From NCBI RefSeq assembly GCF_042094015.1, contig NZ_JBELDZ010000002.1, positions 14,477 to 78,476 of the forward strand: a DNA stretch of 64,000 nucleotides, read 5' to 3'. Numbering within the stretch: position 1 is the first letter of the stretch; each line of letters begins with the position of its first letter. Below are positions 8,968-20,961 of the stretch, in pieces. This DNA comes from Aurantibacter sp042094015 (GTDB lineage Bacteria; Bacteroidota; Bacteroidia; Flavobacteriales; Flavobacteriaceae). The position numbers were made by a program, and so were the translations under genes. The notes beneath the pieces were generated by a model that ran no database searches, had not been told where the DNA came from, and was given only the letters and a program-made list of their open reading frames with translations.

Positions 8968-9957
8968 TTAGTCTTTATTTTGATAATAGACTTCTGCTTT
9001 TAAACCAATACCATAATTGTTCATTCCTTTAGCTAAAAGGTTAGAGTTAGATATGTTTTTTTTATCAAATAAAATCCAGTTTCCATCATTTAAAAAGATA
9101 CGTTTTACAAAAGTTCTTTTTTCTAAAATGGTGTTTGTAAATGGAAGTAAAGGCCTAAAAGTTGTAGATACTTTAACAATACCACGTCTGGTTTTTACTT
9201 CTTGGTATTTTTTGTTTGGTAATAATTTTCCTTTTGGATCTGTAAATCCCATTATTTGAATCGATACAAAAACCCCATTTTTAGGAATATAAATGTTATG
9301 TTCTTTAATGTTTAACTCGTAAAACTTCTCGTTTTCTTCAGTGGCAACAAAAACAATATTTCCATAATTAATAACTTCCCCAGGAAACCCATCAATATTT
9401 TCATAGAATTGAACTCTGAATAAGGTGGAAAATTTACGTTTTTTAGTGTCTTTTCTGTTTCTAGTGCGCCAATCTTTTGCCTCAGTTTTTATTGGAATAT
9501 AGAGTTTTGTAATGCGTTTTGGTAATTTTTCTTTATTTGGAAAAAATACAGCAATTTCAGATTCTATAGTTGGTAACCAACATTGATGATAATCGTTATG
9601 AAAAACAGGGTCTATTTCTTTAATTCTAAATTTACCTTTTGGTTTTGCTGTTATTGTAATTTCTTGTAGCTGATTTGAAAATGGTTCTAACGTTATAGTT
9701 TTTGGTAAATTCTCTGTTGGGATTTTAAAATCTTTAAATCCTACAGATGAAATATACAACGTGTCAATATCACTATACAATTTTTTTGTAAAAAGAAAAG
9801 AACCTTCATCGTCTGCAAAAAGGCCATTTCCATTTCCAAACGAAATAGTTGCAAATGGTACAGGATTATTACTTTCTTTATCTAATAATTTAGTCTGAGC
9901 AGAAACATTAAATGTAATAAAACTTATAAATGCAAAAAGTGTAAAACGTACTATCAT
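8968..9957 (-). CDS. Exported protein with carboxypeptidase-regulatory-like (CarboxypepD_reg) N-terminal domain
   Basis: A 329-residue protein with a signal peptide (about 1-20, ending NVSAQ). Residues about 22-95 form the beta-sandwich domain common at the N-terminus of Bacteroidetes outer-membrane proteins (LLDKESNNPVPFATISF, then GLFADDEGSFLF, ISSVGFKDF). The rest, with IPIKTEAKDWRTRNRK and FRVQFYENIDGFPGE, is a conserved domain of unknown function. No TonB-dependent barrel follows, so this is a stand-alone version, probably periplasmic or at the outer membrane. The gene is on the same strand as rel but separated from it by 67 bases. Confidence 0.75.
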   Translation of the reverse strand: MIVRFTLFAFISFITFNVSAQTKLLDKESNNPVPFATISFGNGNGLFADDEGSFLFTKKLYSDIDTLYISSVGFKDFKIPTENLPKTITLEPFSNQLQEITITAKPKGKFRIKEIDPVFHNDYHQCWLPTIESEIAVFFPNKEKLPKRITKLYIPIKTEAKDWRTRNRKDTKKRKFSTLFRVQFYENIDGFPGEVINYGNIVFVATEENEKFYELNIKEHNIYIPKNGVFVSIQIMGFTDPKGKLLPNKKYQEVKTRRGIVKVSTTFRPLLPFTNTILEKRTFVKRIFLNDGNWILFDKKNISNSNLLAKGMNNYGIGLKAEVYYQNKD

Positions 9958-10061
9958 AGTCTCAAATATAACAAAAACAATGCCTGATTTATTGTTGTAT
10001 ACTATGTTTTTTTGGTTTTTTCAATTTTATTAGGCTTTTTTAAAACTTACCTTGTTGTAAA

Positions 10062-11303
10062 TTAATACCAACGTTTTTTCTTCTTTTTAGACGCTTCACT
10101 TTTTCGTCCTTTTTTATGCTTACTTCCAGTTTTATTAGAAGTGTGAACTTCTTTTTTTGCTTTAGGATCTAGTGGATATGGATGGTCTTCCACTACATTT
10201 AATTGTAAATTGATTAGTTTTTGTATACTTAAAACATATGCTTTTTCATCTGCAGAACAAAAAGAATAGGCTATTCCTACTTGTCCTGCACGAGCTGTTC
10301 TTCCAATTCTATGAACATAGGTTTCTGGAATGTTAGGTAAGTCAAAATTAATTACTGCATCTAAACTATCCACATCTAATCCACGAGCAGCAACATCTGT
10401 AGCAACTAGAATATCTACTTTTTTCTTTTTAAAACTTTTTAAAGCTTCTTGTCTTTCTGTTTGACTTCTGTCTCCATGAAGACTTTCTACACTAAAGCCA
10501 TTTTTAAGTAGCGATTGATATAATTTATCTACGCCATATTTAGTACGTCTAAATATAATAATATGACCTTTTATGGTATTTCTTAATAAGTGCAAGCATA
10601 ATTCAATTTTATCTGGTTTAGGGACAAAATATAATTGCTGACTCACATTTTTTGAAGTCGATGAGTTTTGAGAAACTTCTATACGTTTAGGGTCTTTTAA
10701 AATGTCTTTGGCTAGTTGTTCTACTTTAAATGGAATTGTTGCCGAAAACAATAAGGTTTGCTTTGTTTTAGGACATAGACGCACTAATTTTTTTACATCG
10801 TCTATAAAACCCATATCTAGCATTAAATCTGCTTCGTCTAAAACTAAGGTTTCTATATAGTCTAAGTTTATTATATCTTGTTTATGTAGGTCTAAAAGTC
10901 TACCTGGAGTTGCAATTAAAATATCAACGCCATTTTTTAGAGCTTCTTGTTGTGGTTCTAAAGCTGTACCACCAAAAACTACTGTAGAGGTTAATTTGGT
11001 ATGTGTACTATATTTAGTGAAATCTTCTGAAATTTGTACAGCTAATTCTCTAGTTGGACTAACTATTAAAGCTTTTACTGTTTTTCCTTTTTTAGGTGCA
11101 TCTTGTCTGTCGTATAATTGTTGAAGAATTGGTAGTGCAAACGCAGCTGTTTTTCCTGTTCCAGTTTGAGCTGAAGCTATAATATCTTGTCTGTCTAAAA
11201 TTAATGGAATACTTTTTTCCTGAATTAATGTAGGATTATCGTAGCCAGATTCTGCTATTGCACGAAGTATTGGTCTGTTTAATTTTAAGGCTTTGAATGA
11301 CAT
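10062..11303 (-). CDS. DEAD-box ATP-dependent RNA helicase (RhlE-like)
   Basis: A 413-residue helicase with all core motifs: Q motif with PTLIQEKSIP (about 25-34), motif I AQTGTGKT, Ia PTRELAVQ, Ib TPGRL, II VLDEADLML, III SATIP, and in the second RecA domain VATDVAARGLDV and HRIGRTARAG. The basic tail (GSKHKKGRKSEASKKKKKRWY region) is typical of RhlE-type proteins that act in ribosome assembly or RNA decay, often for growth in the cold. The exact RNA target is unknown. A TACCTTTG box lies 17 bases before the ATG. Confidence 0.95.
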   Translation of the reverse strand: MSFKALKLNRPILRAIAESGYDNPTLIQEKSIPLILDRQDIIASAQTGTGKTAAFALPILQQLYDRQDAPKKGKTVKALIVSPTRELAVQISEDFTKYSTHTKLTSTVVFGGTALEPQQEALKNGVDILIATPGRLLDLHKQDIINLDYIETLVLDEADLMLDMGFIDDVKKLVRLCPKTKQTLLFSATIPFKVEQLAKDILKDPKRIEVSQNSSTSKNVSQQLYFVPKPDKIELCLHLLRNTIKGHIIIFRRTKYGVDKLYQSLLKNGFSVESLHGDRSQTERQEALKSFKKKKVDILVATDVAARGLDVDSLDAVINFDLPNIPETYVHRIGRTARAGQVGIAYSFCSADEKAYVLSIQKLINLQLNVVEDHPYPLDPKAKKEVHTSNKTGSKHKKGRKSEASKKKKKRWY

Positions 11304-11319
11304 TTTTTTTGCTTTGCAA

Positions 11320-11327
11320 CAAAGGTA
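11320..11327 (-). promoter_or_regulatory. Possible -7 promoter box for the DEAD-box helicase
   Basis: TACCTTTG on the minus strand matches TAnnTTTG and lies 17 bases upstream of the helicase ATG. No TTG is found at the ideal upstream spacing. Confidence 0.4.
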
Positions 11328-11367
11328 TGTTATTTAGTTGGTAATTTTTTTGATGAAGATTTTAAAG

Positions 11368-11455
11368 TTCGTTTAACAGGACAATATGAAATTGTTTTAA
11401 TCTATTAAAATAATAGTTAAATGAAATTAGTTTAAAAAAAAGAACAAATTCAAGT
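11368..11455. repeat. Dispersed hairpin repeat, diverged copy (R3)
   Basis: TTCGTTTAAC (11368-11377) and the near-inverse GTTAAATGAA (11416-11425) flank about 38 bases, followed by an A-rich tail ending AACAAATTCAAGT. The layout matches the copies at 29083-29170 and 48976-49060. It lies between two minus-strand genes, as those do. Divergence from the other copies is substantial, so membership is an inference. Confidence 0.5.
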
Positions 11456-11470
11456 GAGTAGTTTTTGATT

Positions 11471-13663
11471 TTAAACTTTTAATAATCCGAAATTTTGTAA
11501 TTCTAATATAGATTTAGAAAACCAGAATAATTCAAAATTCTCAAACTCAGTTTCAAAATCTGTTTTAAGTTCCCCAAAAGTATAAGTAGTAGAATTTGTT
11601 GGTTTTAATTCTGGTAATTTGCTTAGTAGCCAATTACCCTCATTTTTATTTAGAGTGATTTGATGTGTTTCGGTCTTATTATGAAACGTTAGTTTTAATT
11701 GGAAAAACGTTTGTCCTTTTTTAGATTTCGAAAATTCTTCGACTAAAGGTTCATGACCTAACCAGACTATTTTAGCTTTAGATTTTATGCTAAAGTTTTG
11801 TTCTTCAGTAAGACAATCTTCAATATAATTAGGATTAATAGTAGTTGTAGGAATTTTAAAATCAAACCAATCTTTTAATTCTAAATCAAAACCAATTCCG
11901 TGCATAAAATTAAATAATGATTTTTTTAATCCAAAACTAAATTTACTGTGATCTATTCCTGTATTATCGGTAAAGTCTACATCGTTATTTGCAAAAGAAA
12001 TATTGTTGTAATGTGGCGTAATATTATAAGCTTCGGGATCTTTACCAATGGGACTATGAGTAGTTAAAGCAAACTGATGCCAAAATCCAGATTGAATAAT
12101 TCCAAGCTCAAATAACTGACGTACCATTTCCAAACTGTCTATAGTTTCCTGCTCGGTTTGGGTTGGATAACCATACATTAAATAGGAGTGAACCATAATA
12201 TTGGTTTCCGTAAAATAGCGAGTTACTTTTGCCACTTGTTCTACTGTAACGCCTTTATCAATCAATTTTAATAATCTGTCCGATGCGACTTCTAACCCAC
12301 CAGAAACTGCAATACAACCAGAGACTTTAAGTAATAAACATAAGTCTTTGGTAAAGTTTTTTTCGAATCTAATGTTGGTCCACCAAGTTACGGTTAAACC
12401 TCTTTTTATAATTTCTAAAGCTAAAGCTTTCATTAAAGCTGGTGGCGCAGCTTCATCTACAAAATGAAATCCGTTTTCTCCCGTTTGGTCTATAAGTTGT
12501 TCCATTCTGTCTGCTAATAATTTAGCAGCAATAGGTTCGTAAATTTTAATGTAGTCTAAACTAATATCGCAAAAAGTACATTTCCCCCAATAACAACCAT
12601 GTGCCATTGTTAATTTGTTCCATCTACCATCGCTCCATAAACTATGCATTGGATTGGCTATTTCTATAACAGAAATATAATTATCTAACTGTAAATCTGA
12701 ATAATCTGGCGTGCCAACTAAAGCCTGTTTATAATCTAGTTTTGTGGTATTGTTTTTATAAACAACGTGGTTGTTTTCTAATAAAAAGGTGCGTTTAAAT
12801 TCAGGGTTTTCGGTTGGAGTAGAAGTGATGTGTTCGTGTAAAAGTTCTAACGGTAATTCGCCATCGTCTAATGTAATAAAATCGAAAAATTTAAAAACAC
12901 GTGTATCTCTTATTTGGCGTAACTCTGTATTTGGAAATCCGCCACCAAGCGAAATTTTAATTTCAGAGTATTTCGTTTTTATAAACTGAGCACATTTAAA
13001 AGCACTATATAAATTACCAGGAAATGGTACAGAAATACATACCAATTTAGGTTGCGTAGTTTTTAGTTTTTGATCTAAAAGTTTTAGCGTGATATCATCT
13101 ATGTAAGTTGACTCTAGCTGTAATTCTTCATATAAAGTATTAAAATTATTGGCACTTTGACCTAAGCGTTCTGCATAGCGTGAAAAACCAAAATTTGGAT
13201 CTATACATTCTATAATAAAATCCGATAAATCTTCTAAATATAGTGTTGCAAAATGCTTGGCTTTATCTTGTAAACCCATAGAGCCAAAAGCCCATTCCAT
13301 ATCGTCTAACTGATCAAAACGAGAAGCTTGTGGTAAATAAGAATCTGTACACAGTAAACGTGCAAACGTTGGTTTTTTTCCTTGTAAAAAAGATACAACG
13401 TTGTCTAATGGTCTTAAATAATCTTGACGTAACGCATAAATTCTTTTACAATTTTCTGAAAAGATAGTGTCATTCTTAAAAGCAATATTAAATAACTCTG
13501 AAAACGTTTTTTTTGTAAATAATTCTAAAATTACTTCTATACCTAAATCACACTGAAAAGTACTAATGTTTTTAGTGTTTAAAAAACCTTTTAAATACGC
13601 AGTTGCCGGATATGGCGTATTTAACTGTGTAAATGGTGGTGTTATTAATAAAAGATCTTTCAA
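11471..13663 (-). CDS. B12-binding domain radical SAM protein
   Basis: Preferred start TTG at 13663 gives 730 residues beginning (M)KDLLLITPPFTQLNTPYP, the usual N-terminus of this family; a longer TTG start at 13813 would add 50 poorly conserved, basic residues. Residues about 1-300 form a cobalamin-binding-like Rossmann region (LVCISVPFPGNLYSAFKCAQ, ISLGGGFPN, FDFITLDDGE). The radical SAM barrel follows, with the 4Fe-4S ligands in CYWGKCTFC, a CX4CX2C spacing, then GGLEVASDR and MYGYPTQTEQE. The C-terminus (about 620-730) is a substrate-side domain of unknown role. Substrate is unknown and the neighbours give no clue. Confidence 0.85.
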   Translation of the reverse strand: MKDLLLITPPFTQLNTPYPATAYLKGFLNTKNISTFQCDLGIEVILELFTKKTFSELFNIAFKNDTIFSENCKRIYALRQDYLRPLDNVVSFLQGKKPTFARLLCTDSYLPQASRFDQLDDMEWAFGSMGLQDKAKHFATLYLEDLSDFIIECIDPNFGFSRYAERLGQSANNFNTLYEELQLESTYIDDITLKLLDQKLKTTQPKLVCISVPFPGNLYSAFKCAQFIKTKYSEIKISLGGGFPNTELRQIRDTRVFKFFDFITLDDGELPLELLHEHITSTPTENPEFKRTFLLENNHVVYKNNTTKLDYKQALVGTPDYSDLQLDNYISVIEIANPMHSLWSDGRWNKLTMAHGCYWGKCTFCDISLDYIKIYEPIAAKLLADRMEQLIDQTGENGFHFVDEAAPPALMKALALEIIKRGLTVTWWTNIRFEKNFTKDLCLLLKVSGCIAVSGGLEVASDRLLKLIDKGVTVEQVAKVTRYFTETNIMVHSYLMYGYPTQTEQETIDSLEMVRQLFELGIIQSGFWHQFALTTHSPIGKDPEAYNITPHYNNISFANNDVDFTDNTGIDHSKFSFGLKKSLFNFMHGIGFDLELKDWFDFKIPTTTINPNYIEDCLTEEQNFSIKSKAKIVWLGHEPLVEEFSKSKKGQTFFQLKLTFHNKTETHQITLNKNEGNWLLSKLPELKPTNSTTYTFGELKTDFETEFENFELFWFSKSILELQNFGLLKV

Positions 13664-13850
13664 AGTGGTTTTGCTTTTGTTTGTAAAGGTAATTATAAAA
13701 GACTTTTTATTTAGTTTTTTTATTTGTTGGGGTTTATGGGATTTTTTTAAGGTTAATGTTAGACTTGTTATGTTGTTTAAGTTAATAATATATTTATGTC
13801 TTATTAATCTCAATGTTTTTATGTTTCATAAGAAGAAATTAATAAATTGC

Positions 13851-13858
13851 TATCTTTG
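13851..13858 (+). promoter_or_regulatory. Possible -7 promoter box for the T9SS cargo gene
   Basis: TATCTTTG fits TAnnTTTG and would give a 5' leader of about 80 bases before the ATG at 13944. No TTG lies at 19-base spacing. Confidence 0.35.
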
Positions 13859-13943
13859 AGGTCTGTAGCTTGATAAAATCTTGTCTTGTACTCTTTTTTT
13901 GAGTGAACTTCAGATAAAAAGTTAACTAACTAACCAAAACATA

Positions 13944-15701
13944 ATGTCTAAGCATTCTTCTTCTCTCCATTACTTTAAAAACAAATGTTTAATTCTTTTA
14001 CTTGTTTTTAGTTTTACTAGTTTGACTGTTAGTGCGCAAGCTACAGTAGAATTTCGTATATCTTCTGTGTTTACTGATTTAGATGATATGGATGGGTTTC
14101 CTAGTGGAGATAGTGATCCTGTTTGGTGTTACGAGATTTTGGATAATAGTTTTTCGAGAATCGGAGAAGGTAATGTAGAATACGAAAATACAAATTGTTT
14201 AGGATCTGAAACTCCAAATGATATTTTTTTCTCAGAAACTTATAGCTGTAGTGCTCCAACTAGTTACCAGTTTAGATGGCGTGCAAGAGAAAAGGATGAC
14301 ACATTACCTGGAGATGTAAACTCTACAGTTGGTGATGCTGTAACTACGTTGCAAACAATTAATATTCCTGCAGCTAGTATTAACTTACTTCAATCAGCAT
14401 GGACAACACTTAACACCTATACAACTACAGTAACAGGAGATTCTTGTGGTGGAGGAAGTACCGTTACATGGCAAATTAGGCTACAATATAGAACAATTTT
14501 TAGCTCTTGGCCACATAATGGTAATGACTTAATTTGCAATGCTATAAATTTAGGTGCTTTAGCTTCTGGGGATTCACTTGGTAATTCTAATCTTAGTAAT
14601 TATACTAACTTATGTGCAGGAAGTGCTGGAGAGCCAAATGCTTGGGGTGGAAATAATGATCAAGGTGTGTGGTTTCAATTTACTACGTCTAGTAATTCTG
14701 GATCAGTTACATCAATTTCGGCCTATAGTGATCCACAAACTGTAGGAGATCAAATAGATTTACAATTAGCTATTTATGAGTCAAGTAATGGTACTTGTTC
14801 TGGAGCTTTAACTTTAATAGGTGAAGATTATCAAGGTGCTGGAATAATATTTGATGAAGACCTGCAAGTGTCTTGTTTAAAGCCAAATACTACGTATTAT
14901 GTTTTAGTAGATGGTGAAGAGCAACTAATACCTTCTGGTGGAGGCGAAGGTTATTTTGGTCTACAAATTACAGATAATGGAGTGCAACAAGCAGCAGATT
15001 TAATATGCGACGCCGAAAATTTAGGACAAGTTCCTGATAATGGTAATGTGGCAACACCTTCCTTAAGTCAATCTAATAATTGTGCGACCTTTACAAGTGA
15101 TCCTACTCCAAGTAATTGGAGTATTGATAAAGCTGTTTGGTTTCAATTTCAAGCACCAACAAGTGGGAATGTTATAATTAATGCCGTTTCAGATTTACCT
15201 TTTCCAACTGGTACAGATGTTATAGATATACAATTGGCTGTGTACTCAAGTGATAATAATACTTGTTCGGGAACACTTACCGAACTTGTGAGCTCTTATG
15301 AAGCTTCATCTTTTAATGAAAATTTAAACATAGAATGTTTAGACTCAGGTGAAAATTATTGGGTATTGTTAGATGGTAGTTCTATAAATGTAGATGGTGT
15401 TTTTGATTTAACCATAACAGATGGAACTATGGCTTGTAGTACTTTAGGAGTAGGTTCTTTTGAAAAGGACGAGCTGTTTTTGGTCTACCCAAATCCAAAT
15501 TCAGGTATATTTAATATAAAATCTGATTTTGATGGTTCTTTTGTAATTGTAAATCAATTTGGGCAGAAAGTACATTCGTTTGATGTTGATTCAAATATTG
15601 AAAAAAGTGTGAATATGAGTAATCTTGCAAATGGCATTTATTATATAATAGGAAATTCCAATGGTAAACAGGTAACTAAGAAGCTAGTGTTAAATAAATA
15701 A
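13944..15701 (+). CDS. T9SS type A sorting-domain protein with two tandem beta domains
   Basis: A 585-residue secreted protein. The signal peptide spans about 1-32 (LILLLVFSFTSLTVSAQ). Residues about 195-340 and 350-495 are two related domains: each starts with a (D)LICxAxNLG segment, contains V-WFQF, then DxIDLQLA(I/V)Y, a TCSG motif, a conserved cysteine, and (Y)VLLDG or similar. They resemble the prepeptidase C-terminal (PPC-like) beta-sandwich. The last about 75 residues are the sorting domain (LVYPNPNSGIFNIKS ... LANGIYY ... VTKKLVLNK), which directs export through T9SS and surface attachment. The function of the N-terminal 160 residues is not recognised. It converges with the M43 protease gene across a bidirectional terminator. 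Confidence 0.88.
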   Translation: MSKHSSSLHYFKNKCLILLLVFSFTSLTVSAQATVEFRISSVFTDLDDMDGFPSGDSDPVWCYEILDNSFSRIGEGNVEYENTNCLGSETPNDIFFSETYSCSAPTSYQFRWRAREKDDTLPGDVNSTVGDAVTTLQTINIPAASINLLQSAWTTLNTYTTTVTGDSCGGGSTVTWQIRLQYRTIFSSWPHNGNDLICNAINLGALASGDSLGNSNLSNYTNLCAGSAGEPNAWGGNNDQGVWFQFTTSSNSGSVTSISAYSDPQTVGDQIDLQLAIYESSNGTCSGALTLIGEDYQGAGIIFDEDLQVSCLKPNTTYYVLVDGEEQLIPSGGGEGYFGLQITDNGVQQAADLICDAENLGQVPDNGNVATPSLSQSNNCATFTSDPTPSNWSIDKAVWFQFQAPTSGNVIINAVSDLPFPTGTDVIDIQLAVYSSDNNTCSGTLTELVSSYEASSFNENLNIECLDSGENYWVLLDGSSINVDGVFDLTITDGTMACSTLGVGSFEKDELFLVYPNPNSGIFNIKSDFDGSFVIVNQFGQKVHSFDVDSNIEKSVNMSNLANGIYYIIGNSNGKQVTKKLVLNK

Positions 15702-15707
15702 ATATGG

Positions 15708-15726
15708 ATTATTATTATTATTATTA
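15708..15726. repeat. Short (ATT)n microsatellite
   Basis: Six ATT units and one extra base just downstream of the T9SS cargo gene. They sit inside a weak inverted repeat (ATATGG ... CCATAT at 15702-15737). It matches the repeat unit found inside the M43 protease gene 340 bases away. Confidence 0.6.
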
Positions 15727-15830
15727 AAATACCATATCCTTATGAGATTATATATTAAAAAAAATATATAGAAGTAGCCATTGAAAAGACATATTTTTTG
15801 CTTTAATGATTTTAATTTTTATGTAGTATT

Positions 15831-15870
15831 AAAAAAGCTCAAATACTAATCAATGTATTTGAGCTTTTTT
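15831..15870. terminator. Bidirectional terminator between convergent genes
   Basis: A 16-bp perfect stem (AAAAAAGCTCAAATAC / GTATTTGAGCTTTTTT) with an 8-base loop, A-tract on one side and T-tract on the other. It serves both the plus-strand cargo gene and the minus-strand M43 protease gene. Confidence 0.88.
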
Positions 15871-15887
15871 AACTATTAGATGACTTA

Positions 15888-18791
<2,904 letters not shown>

Positions 18792-18992
18792 AATAATTAT
18801 TATTTGGGTTTTATTTATCATTTAATTTAAAGTCAAAATGAATTATCTAATTAATAGACAGATCTGTAAATATGTTTAGGTTTGGTGTTATTTTAAGAAC
18901 AATTAAAAAAACCTAGCTTTATTCAAATTCATTTTTCTTAGACTATTTTAAAGCTTCATTATGAAATGAAGCTTTGATTAAAAACTAAATTT

Positions 18993-20933
18993 TTACTTCT
19001 TCATAATTTTTTTAGTAATAGTATTCCCATTTTGAGTGATTTGTAAGAAATACATTCCAGATTTTAAATTAGACATTGGTATTTTTTGTGAAAATACAGA
19101 TCCATTAGTCTTGTATTTTTTACTAAAAACATTTCTACCTAAAACATCTATTAAGCTAACAGAAATAGACTCACTACTATTAGAATTCAATTTAACATTT
19201 AAATCATTATTTGTTGGATTTGGAAAAACTGATATATCGTTTTGAGTAAATGAACTGGTAGATAGGTTATTACTTTCAACACCAGTGACAATTAAAGAAA
19301 ATGTTTCTCCTGCTGCAGGTAAAGTTCCTTTGTGAGAAATCGTAACCGTGTAAGTTCCAGATGTAGGGTTCTCGATATCGATACGCTCAAAATTATCTCT
19401 ATCGTTGTCACCATCATTTGCATTAGCATCTACCGCTGTTAAACGCCAAGGATAATAAGTTACACCATCTTTAGTGACACGAATATCTAAGTCGTTAATT
19501 AATACTTTAGGTCCAGTATTTGGTCCTGAAGCACCATCATAACTAACTGTTTGTGAACCAACATCAAACCAAGAAATAGACACACGAAAAGGTTCTGAAC
19601 CATCAGAATCATAATTAATAGAAAGCTGTTGTCCGTTTTGAATAATTGATTCTGTTATACGAGACGTATTTCCTTTGTCAGTGATAACATTTGCAGCTGT
19701 CTTAGCATCTAAAAGTCCCCAACCTACTTGAGCATCTGGTCCTACTTGTGTATTATCGTCAACGGCAGTATGTAATGCTAAACCTCTTAGCGTGTACCCA
19801 CGCATAAAATTACCTTCAACTTGATTGTAATATTGTTGTAATAAAAGTAAAGTGCCGGAGACATTTGGTGATGCCATAGAAGTACCTGATGTCGTTCTGT
19901 AAGTATTATCTGCAGTAACTCCACAAGAATAAACATCTGTTCCAATACCTGTGATATCCGGTTTTATTCTTAGATCATCTGTTGGACCTTCACTACTTGT
20001 ACTATTTCTTGAAAAACTGGTAATATTACCATTAGCGTCCATTATAGGATTATATCCGTTTGCAACAGACAAGCTATTTTTAGTAACTGCTCTCCAAGTT
20101 AGTTTATCGTAAGCAGAGTTACTTTCTAAAGGTGAACCATTGTATGCTGTGTTCCCATCATTTCCTGCAGCGGTCACAAATAAATAAAATTCATATGCAT
20201 CCGTCATTTGATCAATAAAGTAAGCCACATCTGAGTATGCACCAAATTTCCAATCCGGAGCTGAACTAGTAGTTAAACCATAAGAATGGTTAGTAATTAA
20301 AGCACCACCAGAACTAGCGTTATTAATTTCATTAAACTCGTCAATCCAATCATAAGATTTTATAATTGCTTTATGAGCCATACCTCGAGCTGCTGGAACA
20401 CCACCTCGAGCTGCTAGTGTTCCTGCAACATGTACTGCATGGCTACTATTCCCATTTAGGTCGGCTGGTGTAACTGGACCTTCATGATCAACTTGCTCTA
20501 CCTTATTAGTACCATCAAATTCTTGATGTGAAGTTCTAACTTTTCCGCCATCCCATACATAAGCAACCATACCTTCACCATTAATATCTAAACCAAGACT
20601 TCCACCAGTATATAAAGCTGAAGCATTTACTGCATCTGCAGAATCATCATTATATAAAGAGAGATACATCGGACTATCATCTGCAGAAATACCTGTAAGC
20701 TGATCAAAAGTACCATCTTTATGATAAATAAACTCACTATGTCCTTCTGAAACTAAGCGCTTAACTGCTGCTTTTTGTTGAATTGTATATGTTTTAATGT
20801 TTTGAGAAATTGTGTTTAAAACATCTTTATTATATGTACTTTTAATTTCTGCTCTTTGTTTCTCTGTTTGAGCAAGAGTAACGTTAACGAACAAGAAGGC
20901 TACAATAACCTTTAAAGATAATTTTATTTTCAT
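18993..20933 (-). CDS. S8 subtilisin-like serine protease with T9SS sorting domain
   Basis: 646 residues from the ATG at 20933; an ATG eight codons earlier would place MLPQDKNI before the signal peptide and is less likely. The signal peptide (MKIKLSLKVIVAFLFVNV) closely resembles that of the neighbouring M43 protease. Catalytic triad: Asp in YVWDGGKV, His in SSHAVHVAGT and Ser in GTSMASPNVSG; the oxyanion Asn is in TAAGNDGNT. The His motif deviates from the usual HGTHVAGT. A P-domain-like beta segment follows (about 430-555), then the type A sorting domain (ISVFPNPTNNDLNVKL ... LKSGMYFLQI). It starts 28 bases after the beta-propeller gene stop, so both are probably one operon. Confidence 0.93.
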   Translation of the reverse strand: MKIKLSLKVIVAFLFVNVTLAQTEKQRAEIKSTYNKDVLNTISQNIKTYTIQQKAAVKRLVSEGHSEFIYHKDGTFDQLTGISADDSPMYLSLYNDDSADAVNASALYTGGSLGLDINGEGMVAYVWDGGKVRTSHQEFDGTNKVEQVDHEGPVTPADLNGNSSHAVHVAGTLAARGGVPAARGMAHKAIIKSYDWIDEFNEINNASSGGALITNHSYGLTTSSAPDWKFGAYSDVAYFIDQMTDAYEFYLFVTAAGNDGNTAYNGSPLESNSAYDKLTWRAVTKNSLSVANGYNPIMDANGNITSFSRNSTSSEGPTDDLRIKPDITGIGTDVYSCGVTADNTYRTTSGTSMASPNVSGTLLLLQQYYNQVEGNFMRGYTLRGLALHTAVDDNTQVGPDAQVGWGLLDAKTAANVITDKGNTSRITESIIQNGQQLSINYDSDGSEPFRVSISWFDVGSQTVSYDGASGPNTGPKVLINDLDIRVTKDGVTYYPWRLTAVDANANDGDNDRDNFERIDIENPTSGTYTVTISHKGTLPAAGETFSLIVTGVESNNLSTSSFTQNDISVFPNPTNNDLNVKLNSNSSESISVSLIDVLGRNVFSKKYKTNGSVFSQKIPMSNLKSGMYFLQITQNGNTITKKIMKK

Positions 20934-20961
20934 AATATTTTTATCCTGTGGTAGCATCTAT

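Noticed and set aside
13664..13813. N-terminal extension of the radical SAM protein from the TTG at 13813
   Set aside because: The extra 50 residues are basic and low in complexity, while the family N-terminus begins at the TTG at 13663.
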